NCBI GenBank assembly: GCA_013399695.1
Contig: VXAU01004370.1
Coordinates: 677,009 to 741,008, forward strand
From: Formicarius rufipectus
Taxonomy: Eukaryota; Chordata; Aves; Passeriformes; Formicariidae
Length of the DNA: 64,000 nucleotides
Direction of reading: 5' to 3'
Position numbers and translations under genes: made by a program. The notes beneath the pieces are model-generated. The model ran no database searches. It worked only from the letters and a program-made list of their open reading frames with translations, and was not told the DNA's origin. Positions 38,419-50,088 of this stretch are shown in pieces (position 1 is the first letter of the stretch; the number at the start of each line of letters is the position of its first letter).

Positions 38419-40866
38419 CAAGATCAAGCCATTAACTCATAAACCATGTTATTTTGATATTTAATGTCAACTGGGTGAAGGAAGGAGGAAATGTTGTACC
38501 AAATACTGTTGGGTGTGTTATTCGTACAGCATTTCCATTACATTTACACAAAGCTACTAGAAAGAAATTTTACTGGCCTTGTTTTTGTTTGCTAACATTA
38601 CACCTCAAGTACATAACTTGCTTTCTTTGTAACTCCCATGCAACAAAGCTTTAGAAAGGAAGCAACCTTGGTAGTGACAGTTCATAACTCCAAATTCCCA
38701 TCCCAAGCACAGTAATTGTGTTTTTCCTCAGTTCCACTTTCAGGTTCATCCTGAAGACCCTAAGTGCTTCTGACTTGAAAACAAACTTACTCTTTCATCA
38801 AATCATGGTTTAAATTGTACCAGTCCTGGTTATTTCACTTGATTTCCAGTAAGACTTGGCTTGGTTTAAGTTTGGCTTTCTCTTGTTACTTGAGGAGTAA
38901 ATCTGGAATTATTTCAGACCAAGATTGTGAGGTTGGTACTCCATTTTAGACCCCATCACACTTGCCTACTGACACAAATGCATGAATGCTCTCAAAAGGG
39001 TTACTAAGGAAACCAGAAACTATGGTAACCTAGACTAGAACCACTCATTTGTCCAAGGAGATGGAAAGGAATATTCATTCATTCAATGAACAGTGCAGTC
39101 ACACTGAAGGTCCTGATCTTTCCTTTTCTCTTCAACTGCAGCAGACCTTCTGTTTCTCATATTTCCCTTCCATCAAATCTGTCAAACCAGAATTTTGACT
39201 TAGATAAAAGGAGAGAAACATCACTACAGTAACGTAGATGAGTGTAAGCGAGGGTAAATGGATTTTGTCAGTATTACTACACCAAACTGGTAAAGGTATT
39301 TAATTTTTCCTTTACCATTTGGTCAAAAATCCCTTTGATAACTTCAATTATTCTTCTAGCTTTAACATAGAAGCTTGGTCAGCAATGTGCCACATTGCCT
39401 GCCTTTGCTCTGAGGAGGAAGGTGTTGCGTTAGTATTGCTCTTCACAGAACCTCTTGTCAAAGCTGTCACCCTGCACATGCTTATACTCACTTTTAGTTC
39501 TGCTGTCATAAACAGTCTGATGGAGTAAAAGCTATCAACAGATTGTAAATGCTCTATGATTGCTAAGTAATGGTGCCTCATTAGGAGGGAAGGGAGCTCA
39601 GAAGCTCATCAAACTGCTCTGGAGATAGTTCAGTTGTGCCTTGTAGAAACAAACCTTTTTACTGCTGAGCTGAGCAACTAAACATTCTCTGATTGCAGGG
39701 CGTGCAACACGATTCAGTAGTGAATAATGAAAAAAATAACAGATGTCATAATAAGGAGTTTAATCTTGACCATGTTCATTCCTTTGAAGTTTTGTGGAAA
39801 ATAAGAGCTGTTTGTGCTACAGGACAAATTCATTTATTTAGAAACAGGGAAATACAAGTTGCCTATGGCTGAATACATTTGTCTGTCTTTGCTAATGGTC
39901 TGATTCAGCAAGCTGAATTGAGCAGCACCCATGCAGATAGATTTACTGAAATTAGTGAGATTTTCCCCATGAGGTCATTTGAGTCAGGGTTACAGGACTG
40001 GGCACTGCATTAGCAAAAAGTATAAATTCTGTCCGAAAAAATTGGCTACAATGTTCAATATAATGTTTAATGTGTTAGAGATTGCTAGAGTGAAGTATTT
40101 TTCAAAGTGAAGCATCCAGAGGAGAGTGTGGCTTTTTTATTTAAGCAAGAATAGCATGTGGATTTGTCAAAGTTCATGTCTTTTAAGCATGGCTTGTGGA
40201 GCACCAAAAAGAAAAAGAATGTCTGTATAAACCATGCATCATGAAACAGACTATATTTTTGATATATTTTTGTTACTGAGTAGGTGTTGTCACCAACAGC
40301 AAACTAATCAACATCAAATACAAAATGGTTGCTGAAAAGGTATTGTGAGCAGAACTGTGGCATTTTGTGCATGTGCATGAGAGACAAGAAATGTTGTGAA
40401 ATACCTCCCATTTAGCATACCCACTTCAGAGGTAGCTGGGATTTTGTTGCTATGAGAGAGGGAGGAAGCTGACCTGTGCTGAATGGTACACACAGTATTT
40501 TAGTCATACAAGCAAAGCCACAAGAGCTGGGGTGTGGGGGGGGAAAGTATGATATGAATAGACTGAAGGAGTCAACTAAATGGAAAAATCACATTATAAA
40601 ATGGCATGAAGTCATCTTTGCTATATGCACGAATTATGACCTGAGGCAGGTAGTACATGTTTTGTTAGATTGGCAAATATTTACAAAGTAAACTGCTGTT
40701 CAGAGGACATGAAATATGTGAATTAAGTGTTAAAAACATATCTGAAATTTTACTGCTATCATTTCCTAATTAATATTTTAATTGGAACGTTGACTGCATA
40801 ACATATTTTCCATAATCACAATTCAGATGAATGTTATTTTTGCCTTGCCAAATACTTTATCTGCAT

Positions 40867-40901
40867 GAAAAAAAAAAAGAAAAAAGAAAGAAAAAAGAAA
40901 A
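40867..40901 (+). repeat. Purine-only A/G tract
   Basis: Thirty-five bases of A with scattered single G residues (AAAAAG and AAAG units). It is a simple repeat that could adopt triplex-type structure. Confidence 0.85.
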
Positions 40902-43900
40902 TGTTTATAGTGGCTAGAACAAGTGATTTTATGCTAGGTCTATTTCTGCTACATATAATATGCTAATATGGACCGTTTTAATCAACAGTATCACCACCTG
41001 TTTGCATTTGCATGTTTAAACTTTTGTTTATGCAACTATAGGGCACAAAAGTATTGCTCATTTTTTGGGCTGGAACCACTGGAGAAACCCTCAAACTCTT
41101 CTTTCCTGGAAGGTCCATAGGTTTTGATGGAAGCAACATTAAAGATGAAAGATAGAAAGTAGAGAAAAACAATTAAAAGGAGGGACAATTCTCTCCTCCA
41201 GAATGCAAAGGTATTGAAGAAGGAAGAAAAATCTCATTTGAGAGCTCTGGAGAGGTAAGAAACCTCCTTTCCTATGCAGCATATCTGAGGGGGGAGAGAT
41301 ATGACGAATGGAGGCATAAACGGAAATAGTTCAAGTGTCCTTTCCCTACGTGCTCACCAACCTGCAGACAGAACCGTAGAAAAGTGGCTAATGGTCTGCT
41401 TGGTGACTTGTCAGGCTTGACTTACTTATCTGTACTTCTTCCTGTAAGTGGAAGGAAGAAACAAGATAGAGATACAGATAATATTGGGCTTCCTTGTATC
41501 TTCCGTCTTTATCAACCCCTTACACTGTTATGCTCTGTCTCTTACAGCAGCATGACAGGACCTCAAAATGCTGCCTAAGCTTTGTGACCAGTTATGACCG
41601 ATGTTAACCTTCTGGTTCTGTTGTACTCCGTGTTTATTGCACTGTGCTTTTGCTCTGTCATATGTGATAGCTGTATTTATCAGGGATGTTTTTTAGAGTA
41701 GCTAGTCAGAAAAAAAGGAGGGATCATAACTTACTGATGGAGACTTCCTTTTGGTGCTGTATGACTAACATAGTACTCAAAACTCTCAGGAGCAGTGAAG
41801 AATGATTAGTTGTAGGGGCACATTATATCTTTGAAAAGTAAGGCATTGCTGTCATTTGATTCAATCCAACCTACTAGTATGGCATCACCACATTTTGTAA
41901 CAATTTTGACTCTACCAGCAGAAATAAGTCCATGCCAAACCCCCCCAGAAATAGTTTGATTTCTTGTTTTGTCTGCACCAGTCCAGGATAATTCCATGCC
42001 CTTGGATGTTTGACTGATTTATCTCAATATTTTAAACCAGGCCTATCCCCCAACTCATTCCCTTAATTTAGGCAGCCCATTGCAGTACTTCAATGCATAG
42101 ATTTCATCATCTAAATTTAGCCCTTTGATTTTCAATATGAAACTTCAGATAGAGGGAAATAAAAACTGATGTCAAGAATATTTGCACCTTTTCCATTTCT
42201 AGGATACAGAAAATCTCGTCTCTTTCCTGGTAAATAAAAGGAATATTTATGAGCCCAAACAGTTTATGACTGTTAAAAGGATTTCTTGTAACTATTGATA
42301 ATCATGTGTCCAGATGCATTTTTCGTTTTAGATTCCCTATTGCTTCTGGCTACAACTGCAGAACATGAATCTACCAGCCAGTCAAATGTGGGTAACTCCA
42401 GTTTCTACAGCATCTAAAATTTGCACCTAAATTTAGGCAGATGAATTCTTCTCAGTCTGTCTACTATAGAGAATAAAGCTTATCTGTTGAATTAGATTTT
42501 CTCTTGAGTATCTGCTGTTAGTGGCCCAGTGGTCCATGAAGTTCATTCTATGGACCATTTATTCTATCTCTGAGCCCAGGACTCCATCACAGCTGGGTGA
42601 AGTTCATGTCTGTTCCTTTAAGTAGGGAATATGCAAGTCCAAATTTTCAGCAGATCTGTTTGCCAAAGAATTCCATTTAATCAAATAATGTGACTTTCTG
42701 TGTTGCATCACATACTTATCTCCTCTATAATCCAAACACTTCAGTTGGTGAAAATCAGTCCAAATGTCAGGAGACTAAACAGTGGCATATTGGTTGTCCT
42801 GACTGATCTGCTGCAAGCAGCAGCAGAAGCTTGCACTTTCCAAATCTAGTGACAGAGATACAATCGTGTGAGCAGAATGCTTCATTCAGAGATGGTAAGA
42901 AAATGGGCTGTAGAGTAGCAAAGAAAACCAATTGACCTGTGCTGTGCCCCTTCTCTGTTGACCAATATCATAAGTCTTAAAAAACAAGCTCTCCCTCTGA
43001 ATTCATCTCTCAGCTGTGTGTTGCAGAGAAAAGGAAAGGTATTTTTCCTAATATAAGTAAGGGACTGATTGAAGCATGAGTTTTGATAAATGAAATGCTT
43101 CATGAATGCCAGAACAGTATTACTGCTCTCTAGTTCATTTTAAAATTGTCTTGTGGGGATTGGCCAGGGGCTAAAGTAACCCCATCCCCTCATTCAGATC
43201 ACTCTTGCTCCCAGTTATTCCCATCACAAATCCATGCACAGTGCTTTGGCTTTTTTCTGCTTCCTGGCAGACTGACTTTGGTGGAGGGATGTGCCTGCTG
43301 TGCTCCCTGGATGGCAAGAGCTCCCAAAGCACACAAGAAGCAGGAGTATATCATTCTAACAGACGCATCTATACCACTCCCAGGGCAGATTGTACTTGCA
43401 AACCCTGCTTACATGTCACTGGCAATGGGAGCTATTGTGCAGCTCAGTATGGGAGCCCTCCTGTGCTGCAGGGGTTGTTTCTCAGCCTGCAGTCCCTGAT
43501 TCATCCTTAACTTGCCCTTGTCTGACATTGGAAGAATATCCCAGTTCTTCAGAATAGCCCCAGACTATTCCAGCGAGTTTCTCAGTTACTGTGGGGATCT
43601 TGGATGTAAGATGCTTGGCTTTAGCTGCAATAATGAATTTTAGTAAATGCTCCTTCACATCTTTCTTTGACAGCAGATGGTAAATTTTTATTGCATCCCT
43701 AATTTCATAAGTGATGTAACATCCCCTTCTGCTTTATTAAAAATACAGAATAGAAATAAATAGTGAATAGTTTTGACAAATACATATCACTGCTTGAAAT
43801 GTGACTAAGAAGCTCTGGACTAGTGGAAAAATCTGGATGTTATGAATATTATGAATCTGGCTGAAAAGAAAAAAAATTGTTTTGTAGTTACTTGGAACTT

Positions 43901-44166
43901 ACTTTGGGCTCAGTAAAGCTTATTTAGCTTCAAAGGTCAACACTGGCTTTTCCAGGTACATGCTGGCTTTATGCACTGGTTGTCTTTTGATCATACTGCT
44001 GGGTAGCCTGTGTGCTGGGCTTAAACCTGCTCACATCCTGCCATTCACACTGTGCCCATCTAAAGCTCTCCTGGAACTGGGCTGCTTCAAAGTGCCATCC
44101 TGAGGCTGTTGTTGTTGTTGGCTAGACTTCGTGACAAAGATTTTGGGATGCACTGAAATGATTATT

Positions 44167-44513
44167 TGACAGGGGTTTGACCATGGGGACTGTCTCCTCA
44201 CTCCTCTGAACCGAGGTAGGTGGTGGAAACCCCTGTGCTGAAGATGGTATAGACACACACGGTGGTCCTCTGAGGTCGGTGTGGTGAAAAACCTTTATTT
44301 AAAGTAACAAGGGGGTTATATAGAGCTCAGGGGGTGGGGGTGGCTCGGGAACACGGTTAGCCAATGGGGGAAGGGAAGGGTCGCAGACTGGCTGACACCC
44401 AGAGAGTAGGAATAGACAGGGGACACATTCAATAGGGTTAGGACAGGGGCGGGGCTGGCTGGGAAGTCCAGCTCAGGTGAGGTAACTTGTAACAGTTTCA
44501 TTTTCAGGATACA
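44167..44513 (-). mobile_element. Solo endogenous retrovirus LTR, 347 bp
   Basis: The element starts TG and ends CA on both strands and is flanked by identical 4-bp TATT copies (44163-44166 and 44514-44517), which look like the target-site duplication. On the minus strand, in order, there is a GC box (GGGGCGGGGC on plus at 44446-44455), an inverted CCAAT box (plus CCAAT at 44361-44365), a TATATAA box (44322-44316), and an AATAAA polyadenylation signal (44299-44294) followed by GT/CA-rich DNA. The U3-R-U5 order is therefore minus. TSDs abut both ends and no internal viral region is present, so it is a solo LTR left by recombination. A 4-bp duplication fits gammaretrovirus-like (ERV1) elements. 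The intact TATA, GC and CCAAT elements and retained CpGs suggest a fairly young insertion. It has no coding capacity. Confidence 0.85.
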
Positions 44514-44517
44514 TATT

Positions 44518-47479
44518 AAAGGCGAACTCGTACAAAGAACGCAATTTCTAAAAGGTCTCTAATTTAAGAAGGTTCAGAAGTCTGTTATCCTGGTCTTGTT
44601 CATTTGTTTCTTCCAATGCTCGTAGCTTGGGTGTTCTCCCATAATTCTCCAGGAGCAAAATTAGGGTTGCTGAGTTTACATCCTCAGCCTTTGTATCACA
44701 TGAAAGAAGTTGCAATTGTTTCTGGGCAAGACTTGTCCTGGAATTAGTATATCTGTGTTTTGCCGTGTCTGAGGTTGAGTCAACAAGCTCAGTTACTACC
44801 ACTAAATTCTGCATCGATAGCAATAATAACTCACAATCTGGGTAAATGTCAATTGACTGTGTATTTAAATAAGTAGTTGCATTTCAACAATGGAACTAAT
44901 GAAGTCTGGTTTGCAAAGACTTTGTATCTTGAAGTTAGTTAACTTTTAAACAAAATTATACTAAACTACAATATGATCTCACCCTTCTTTGTCATCAAAC
45001 AGCATAAGTAGAATTTGTAAAATCATACTTAAAATGTGAAGTACAGAAGTTTATAATGATTTTGTGTCCTTCTCAGTATGAAGTCAGCCTTTTTTTCAAT
45101 AGCTGCAATCTTTAATATGTTTACAAGGAAATCAAAACCAATTTTTCTTGTTACACAGGTTCTCATAGCACTAGAGTTTGGCATGGGAGTGATTAAAAGA
45201 GTTTGCAGAGGGAGGAAAGTACAGCATAATTAAGCTTAGATTTTGTTTACCTGATTGCCTGGTGTGAGAGGGGAAGACATGCCATTTATTTATAAATCTA
45301 AATAACTAATTGGAATAAAATGGGAGTATGCAAGAGCAGAGAAGCATTAGAACAAGATCATGCAGTTTAATTGTGTGTTATACTTGCCAAAGGCATGCTG
45401 TTTCTTTGAGATCTAATTGATAGCTGAAATCAAGCAGGTGAAAACAAGTACGTGTGGGGCCTTCACCATACCTTCTTTCAGGGTATTCAGTTTTTAATAA
45501 ACCTATAAGAAGGAAACTGTACACAATATCCACTTTTATTAAAAACAACTAATAACTGATGTTCTGATCTACCATGATATAATAATTTTTGGAAGAGACC
45601 AAAAGATGAAGAAAGAATACAAATCTGTACTCTCCTGCAAGTGATGATCAAGCTTTTCCCTCAATATGACTTCTCAGAAAGATTCCTCAAAAATAGAAAC
45701 CAGAAATAAAATTGTAATGACCATCACTATATTCTATTTTTGTACAAGATCAGTTAATAGGGTATCTGAGTCTCCTTATACCTGTTTTACATCAGTTTTA
45801 AAGACAGGGAAGTGGCACCAAACTTTTTTCCTTGCTTTTCTCTGCCTGAGAAGGAGCCTAGTTCTTGTGAGTTCCTGTTCTGCACAAGATTTGTTACTTA
45901 AATTGCATTTAAAATTAATGACCAATAACTGTTGGATAGATACAAGCTGTGAAAAACTTCCTCAACTGTACTGAAAATGTATTTAAAAATATGGGACCAC
46001 TGCCTTCCCCCCAAGCCCCCTACCCAAGAATGTAAGGAAGGAGCATTGTGCAATTAAAAACTTTTCTCAGTATAGATATTTTTTCCCTTAATTTCTTCAG
46101 TACACCATAGAATTAAATTCTTCCTCCATTAAGGAACCAGGTTTGTCAAAACCTGACAAAGGCAAGGCTATCAGGGCTATCAGTGTAATGCATAGGATGA
46201 TGTGGGATTTCCAGTCCATTGACACAAGGACTTTTCATTTTCCCTTAGAAAACAACATGAAGTATTTACAAGCCCATGTCAAATTTTAGAGTCTTGAAGT
46301 GAACAGTTTAATAATGACTGCTTGCAATTTTTAATGTAATATTCTAAATAAAAACCTTGAAAACCATATTTAGGCACCTGTAAAGATAAAAATCCTTTGT
46401 TACTGCTCAGTGCCTCCAATAAAATAATCTCATTTCAGCCTGACTCATTTTACATCCTTATTCTTGTGCTGACTCTTAGGCATCCATGTCTGAAAGCTGT
46501 GGTATGGTAACAGAGTTTTTGGTAATAGACACTGTTGAGAGTATCTACTGAGTTTGTCACACAACCTCCTTTCCTCTGCTTTCCACTTGAAGCACTCCTT
46601 AAATTGACACAGGCACACTCTGTTGTACCTCTAGCATAGTATACAGAACTCCATGTAAGTGCTACAAAGCACTACCACCAAAAGAAATCTATTAAAGACC
46701 ATTTAGTGAAATTAGAAAACATCTAAAACTTTGAAGTGTGTGTGGGGAAATGTATAATTATTTTTAAAGAGAATGTAGGACAGTGTGTGGAGCAAGAGCC
46801 TCTAAGCACTGCTAGAAGCTTTAAAATCAAATGCAATAGCATGAATTCACCATGAAGCAACAATATTTTGAACCTTATTATAATGGGTAAATTTGACTAA
46901 ACTAGAAATTTAATAGATTTGGCTCCTTTAGAAGGAATTAGTGGAAAGTAAGCATTCTGATTAAATCTAGTGAATTATCAGAAAATCTTCAAAATTATGT
47001 TTCCATATCAGGAAAGAGGCTAATTTTCTTAAAAGCTCACCCTATTTCAGTGACGCAATGAAGATAACTGAAATAGAAAAACTGTCTGTGAAATCAAAGA
47101 AAAGCAGAAGAGAGAGAAATGAGCTTCAATCTAGAGGAAAGGGAATTGGTAATAAAATAGGAATTGAAGAAAAGTCATGTCTGCCAGTAAAAAGGGTAAT
47201 AGAATTTTTTTTTTTTCCAATTACATTGGGAACAAAGAAAATACTAATGGCATGGACCATTATGAAATTGGACTTGGCTAAAATGAAGATAATTTCTCAG
47301 GAAACGTTCAACAACTGTTCCTATTCCCTGTTTGAAAAGGCTGATAAATAGGAGTTATATAAGAACAAGGGAGAACTTTCTAGCCTGCTCATAGAAATAG
47401 AGCTGATACCATTGCTGATGTCTATAACTGGAGTCCAGAGTTTGAAAAAAGCTGACTAATATATCCAGTCTGCTAGTGT
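44518..47479. other. AT-rich non-coding stretch
   Basis: No gene supported. A 91-codon minus frame at 44548-44823 and a 102-codon plus frame at 45666-45974 have no recognisable domain. A stretch near 46624-46675 faintly resembles the L2-like tail seen at 32.1 kb. Confidence 0.55.
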
Positions 47480-48015
47480 TAAACTTAGTAAACATTTGAA
47501 TACTGGGGAAGTTCCACGGAGTTGGAAACCAAACCCATTTGTACCAGTAATGCAAAAGAATAAAAGGTCTTCTGGTTATCCTGAAAACAAAACCAAGTGA
47601 AATAATGAGAAAAGTGCTATCTGATAAAACCATTGAAGAATAAAAATGTAATTTATCATATTTAATGTGACTTTAAGGAAATAGATAATTTCAAACAGGC
47701 CTCACAGATTTCAAGTGCATGCCAATCGTGAATCATCATCAAATGGTGGGTTTCCTGGCAAGGTACTGCTCAGATTGGTATTAGACTCAATGTTTTTTCA
47801 ACATTTCATCAATGATGTGAGGAACCAAATATGAAATCAAAGATGATAAAATGTGTTGATGGAACTTTAAATAACACCAAATATTTTGTAGTCATTTAGA
47901 CAAATTTGGATTGCTTGATTACCTTCAATGAATGCTCCTATTCAGTGGGATAGCATTCATTAGTGATGAACAAGTCAAAACTTTAGGAAAATTCAGCTGC
48001 ATATAGGTGATAGTT
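47480..48015 (+). mobile_element. Ancient CR1/L2-type LINE reverse-transcriptase relic
   Basis: Plus-strand translation at 47508 onward gives EVPRSWKPNPFVPVMQKNKR, which aligns with the ORF2 motif around 'VPxDWKxANVVPIFKKGKR'. At 47793-47819 FFQHFINDV corresponds to the 'LFNIFINDL' block. The aspartate pair of the catalytic FADD motif survives as GATGAT at 47842-47847, but out of frame with FINDV. The end, cagctgcatataggtgatag, matches the conserved segment downstream of the polymerase core. Stops and frameshifts are present, and the stretch between 47580 and 47740 is unalignable or deleted. The element is dead. Its left limit is uncertain: the 97-codon frame at 47058-47351 may lie just upstream, but I cannot tie it to the LINE. 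Confidence 0.75.
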
Positions 48016-48204
48016 TCAGTTTTGTGTGTTTTGCTGTGTGAATTTTAACCCTAACACAGTCTACATTTCTGTATTTTTAAGTTTAGCCCAGCAATTCTGG
48101 TCCTTTTCATGGATGTTCAGATCTTTTGGCCATGCTTTTCTTCCACTTTTCATGTATGAAAATATTTCTTGTAAGGACCTCATTATCATCTGTATGATGA
48201 AATC

Positions 48205-48238
48205 TACATGCGCGTGCACACACGTGTACGTGTGTGTG
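48205..48238. repeat. Alternating purine-pyrimidine tract (Z-DNA-prone)
   Basis: Thirty-four bases alternate perfectly between pyrimidine and purine, mixing CG, CA/TG and TA steps (tacatgcgcgtgcacacacg, then tgtacgtgtgtgtg). It includes four CpG steps in otherwise CpG-poor DNA. Confidence 0.9.
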
Positions 48239-48825
48239 AGTATTTCAGCACGTTGACTATGGAATGTAATAGGAATAGCAGTGCAAGATGCACCTAAAAG
48301 TTAAATTGAATGTACAGAGGGGTACATGGTATTTTCTGAAAGTTGACTATGAACATGCATGTAATGTTTTTCTTGCATTAAGAAAAACTAGTCTTCTCTC
48401 AAAAAATCTGTCAGAAGTATCAGAAAATATCCCAAATTTTCATATTTTACTATTCAATATAAACAATGCATTGTTTACTCTTCGATTTCTGGAGTAATGA
48501 ACCTCTTCTGATACTCATCCCTTCCTTTGGGATAAGGTGGAAATTTGTGCTCCACTATCTATATTCTATATATTCACTTGAGAAGTCAAACTCTCCCTCA
48601 GTTCTTTTAGATCCCTTTTTCTTCAGGAGACATACAGGTTCATTTAAACATATAATAATGGATACCTTCCCCTGAAGTACTGCTGTAAATTCCATCTTTT
48701 CCAATTTATTTGCTCTCAGATTAAGTTCACATTTTTTGTTAACCCGGACTGTATTTTTATAACCCTAAATGGTACCAATACAACTTTTAAACCATGAGGT
48801 CTTTTTGAAGTGGATGTAGCTACTT

Positions 48826-48843
48826 TTGGCACTATAGTGCCAA
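48826..48843. repeat. 18-bp perfect palindrome
   Basis: TTGGCACTATAGTGCCAA is exactly self-complementary. The outer TTGGC/GCCAA halves are those of an NFI site, but the 8-base spacing is longer than the usual 5, so NFI binding as a dimer is not expected. Confidence 0.9.
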
Positions 48844-50069
48844 TGCACTGATTGAGAATCAGCTCTTGTTTGGAGTAAGGCTCTTTGTATTATCATTTGC
48901 TGCTGCAGTTCTGTACCTCATGCCTATGAAATGATCTTTAAGCTAAGGGTCTTTCTTCTCTTTGCCTTTACTCTGTTACATATTTTTCCAAAAATTGAGT
49001 TATAATTTGGATTTGCTTTAGTGCAGCTCTTGAGGACTCATTTGAAGTATGTCTGCTTGTCTGCTTCCATGTTCATTGCTTGCAGTATTTTCTGTTTTGC
49101 ATAACATAAGAATATAATTTAGCTTTCATAAACTTTGTTTTGATGTAGGTGACTTTGCTTGGCAAGTTCTAATTGCTATTTTAAGATAAATCTCACTCTA
49201 CAGATCTTATATTGCAGATGACAATTGTGATTTCTTTTTTACTTTAGCAAAAACTCAATCTCCCACAAGTGCAATATTAGATTTTCAGGTTTATATCAGT
49301 CAAAAAAAAAAAAAAGTTCCTGTATTCTTTCAACTATTACATAAAACATATCCAATTTATTTTATTTTTAACATGACAGGACAGAACTCACATTTCAAAA
49401 TCATGTCTTCATAGCTATCCTCCTCTGCCTGAATTAACTGAAATCTTAAAAACAAGTACATTAGAACAATTGCTCATCAAATTACAGCTGCTTCCAATTC
49501 TTCCTGTTAGCTGGTGACTGTTTAATATTGTGAGAATTTTTTTGAAAAACACTGGGCCAGTTTAAGACATACTCAGAAAGTAATTGAGGCTATTGACTTA
49601 GAATTCTGTAGCAGAAAATGTAAACTACATGAAGATAAATGTGGCCTTTATATTTCTAAATCTCATATATGTGTAAGTGAAGGCAAATTATTGAAAAAAA
49701 CCACCAAAACAGTTAAAATGTTGAAAGGTGAATGACTCAATTTTTCAAAATGGTGAATGTTAGGAGCAAATTATTATGATATCCATGTTCATAAAAACAA
49801 TCAGGTTACAGCAAACAGTGTTTGCCTGGATTTATAAGAAACACAGACTTGCAGTTTTAATTGAAGAACAATCTGCATATTTTACAACTTGTGGGTTGTT
49901 TTCTCAATTGTATCAGTAGATATAACAGCAAATCTTCCCTTGCTTCTCTTCAGTTGACTGCATCCTCCATACTGACTTTTTATAACATTTTCATGTTTGA
50001 AGTGACTTTGGCAGGAGCTGTCAGTGAGACATTGTGCAGGTCCTGAGAGGCAAATGGATGCTACAGAGT

Positions 50070-50088
50070 GGGACAGGGTAGGGTAGGG
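50070..50088 (+). other. G-quadruplex motif
   Basis: Four GGG runs with loops ACA, TA and TA (GGGACAGGGTAGGGTAGGG), followed by another GGG at about 50096-50098. It is telomere-like in appearance, but the unit is TAGGG and not TTAGGG. Confidence 0.75.

Larger units (their letters stand above)
38201..44166. other. AT-rich non-coding stretch
   Basis: No gene supported. It contains an A/C-rich low-complexity tract at 38372-38418, a 35-base purine-only tract at 40867-40901, and overlapping plus frames of 117 and 101 codons at about 43146-43510 in a modestly GC-richer region. These have no recognisable domain and I treat them as chance. Confidence 0.55.

Noticed and set aside
41822..41876. Possible old CR1 tail (tctttgaaaag ... 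attcaatccaacctac)
   Set aside because: Only scattered matches to the CR1 tail, with no diagnostic ggaagggacc block. Not supportable by eye.
43146..43510. Two overlapping plus frames of 117 and 101 codons
   Set aside because: Two different frames open over the same DNA suggest composition, not selection. No domain, promoter or splice evidence.
46624..46675. Resemblance to the L2-like tail at 32.1 kb (tgtacctctagcatag ... gtgctac)
   Set aside because: Too short and diverged to separate from chance without a profile search.
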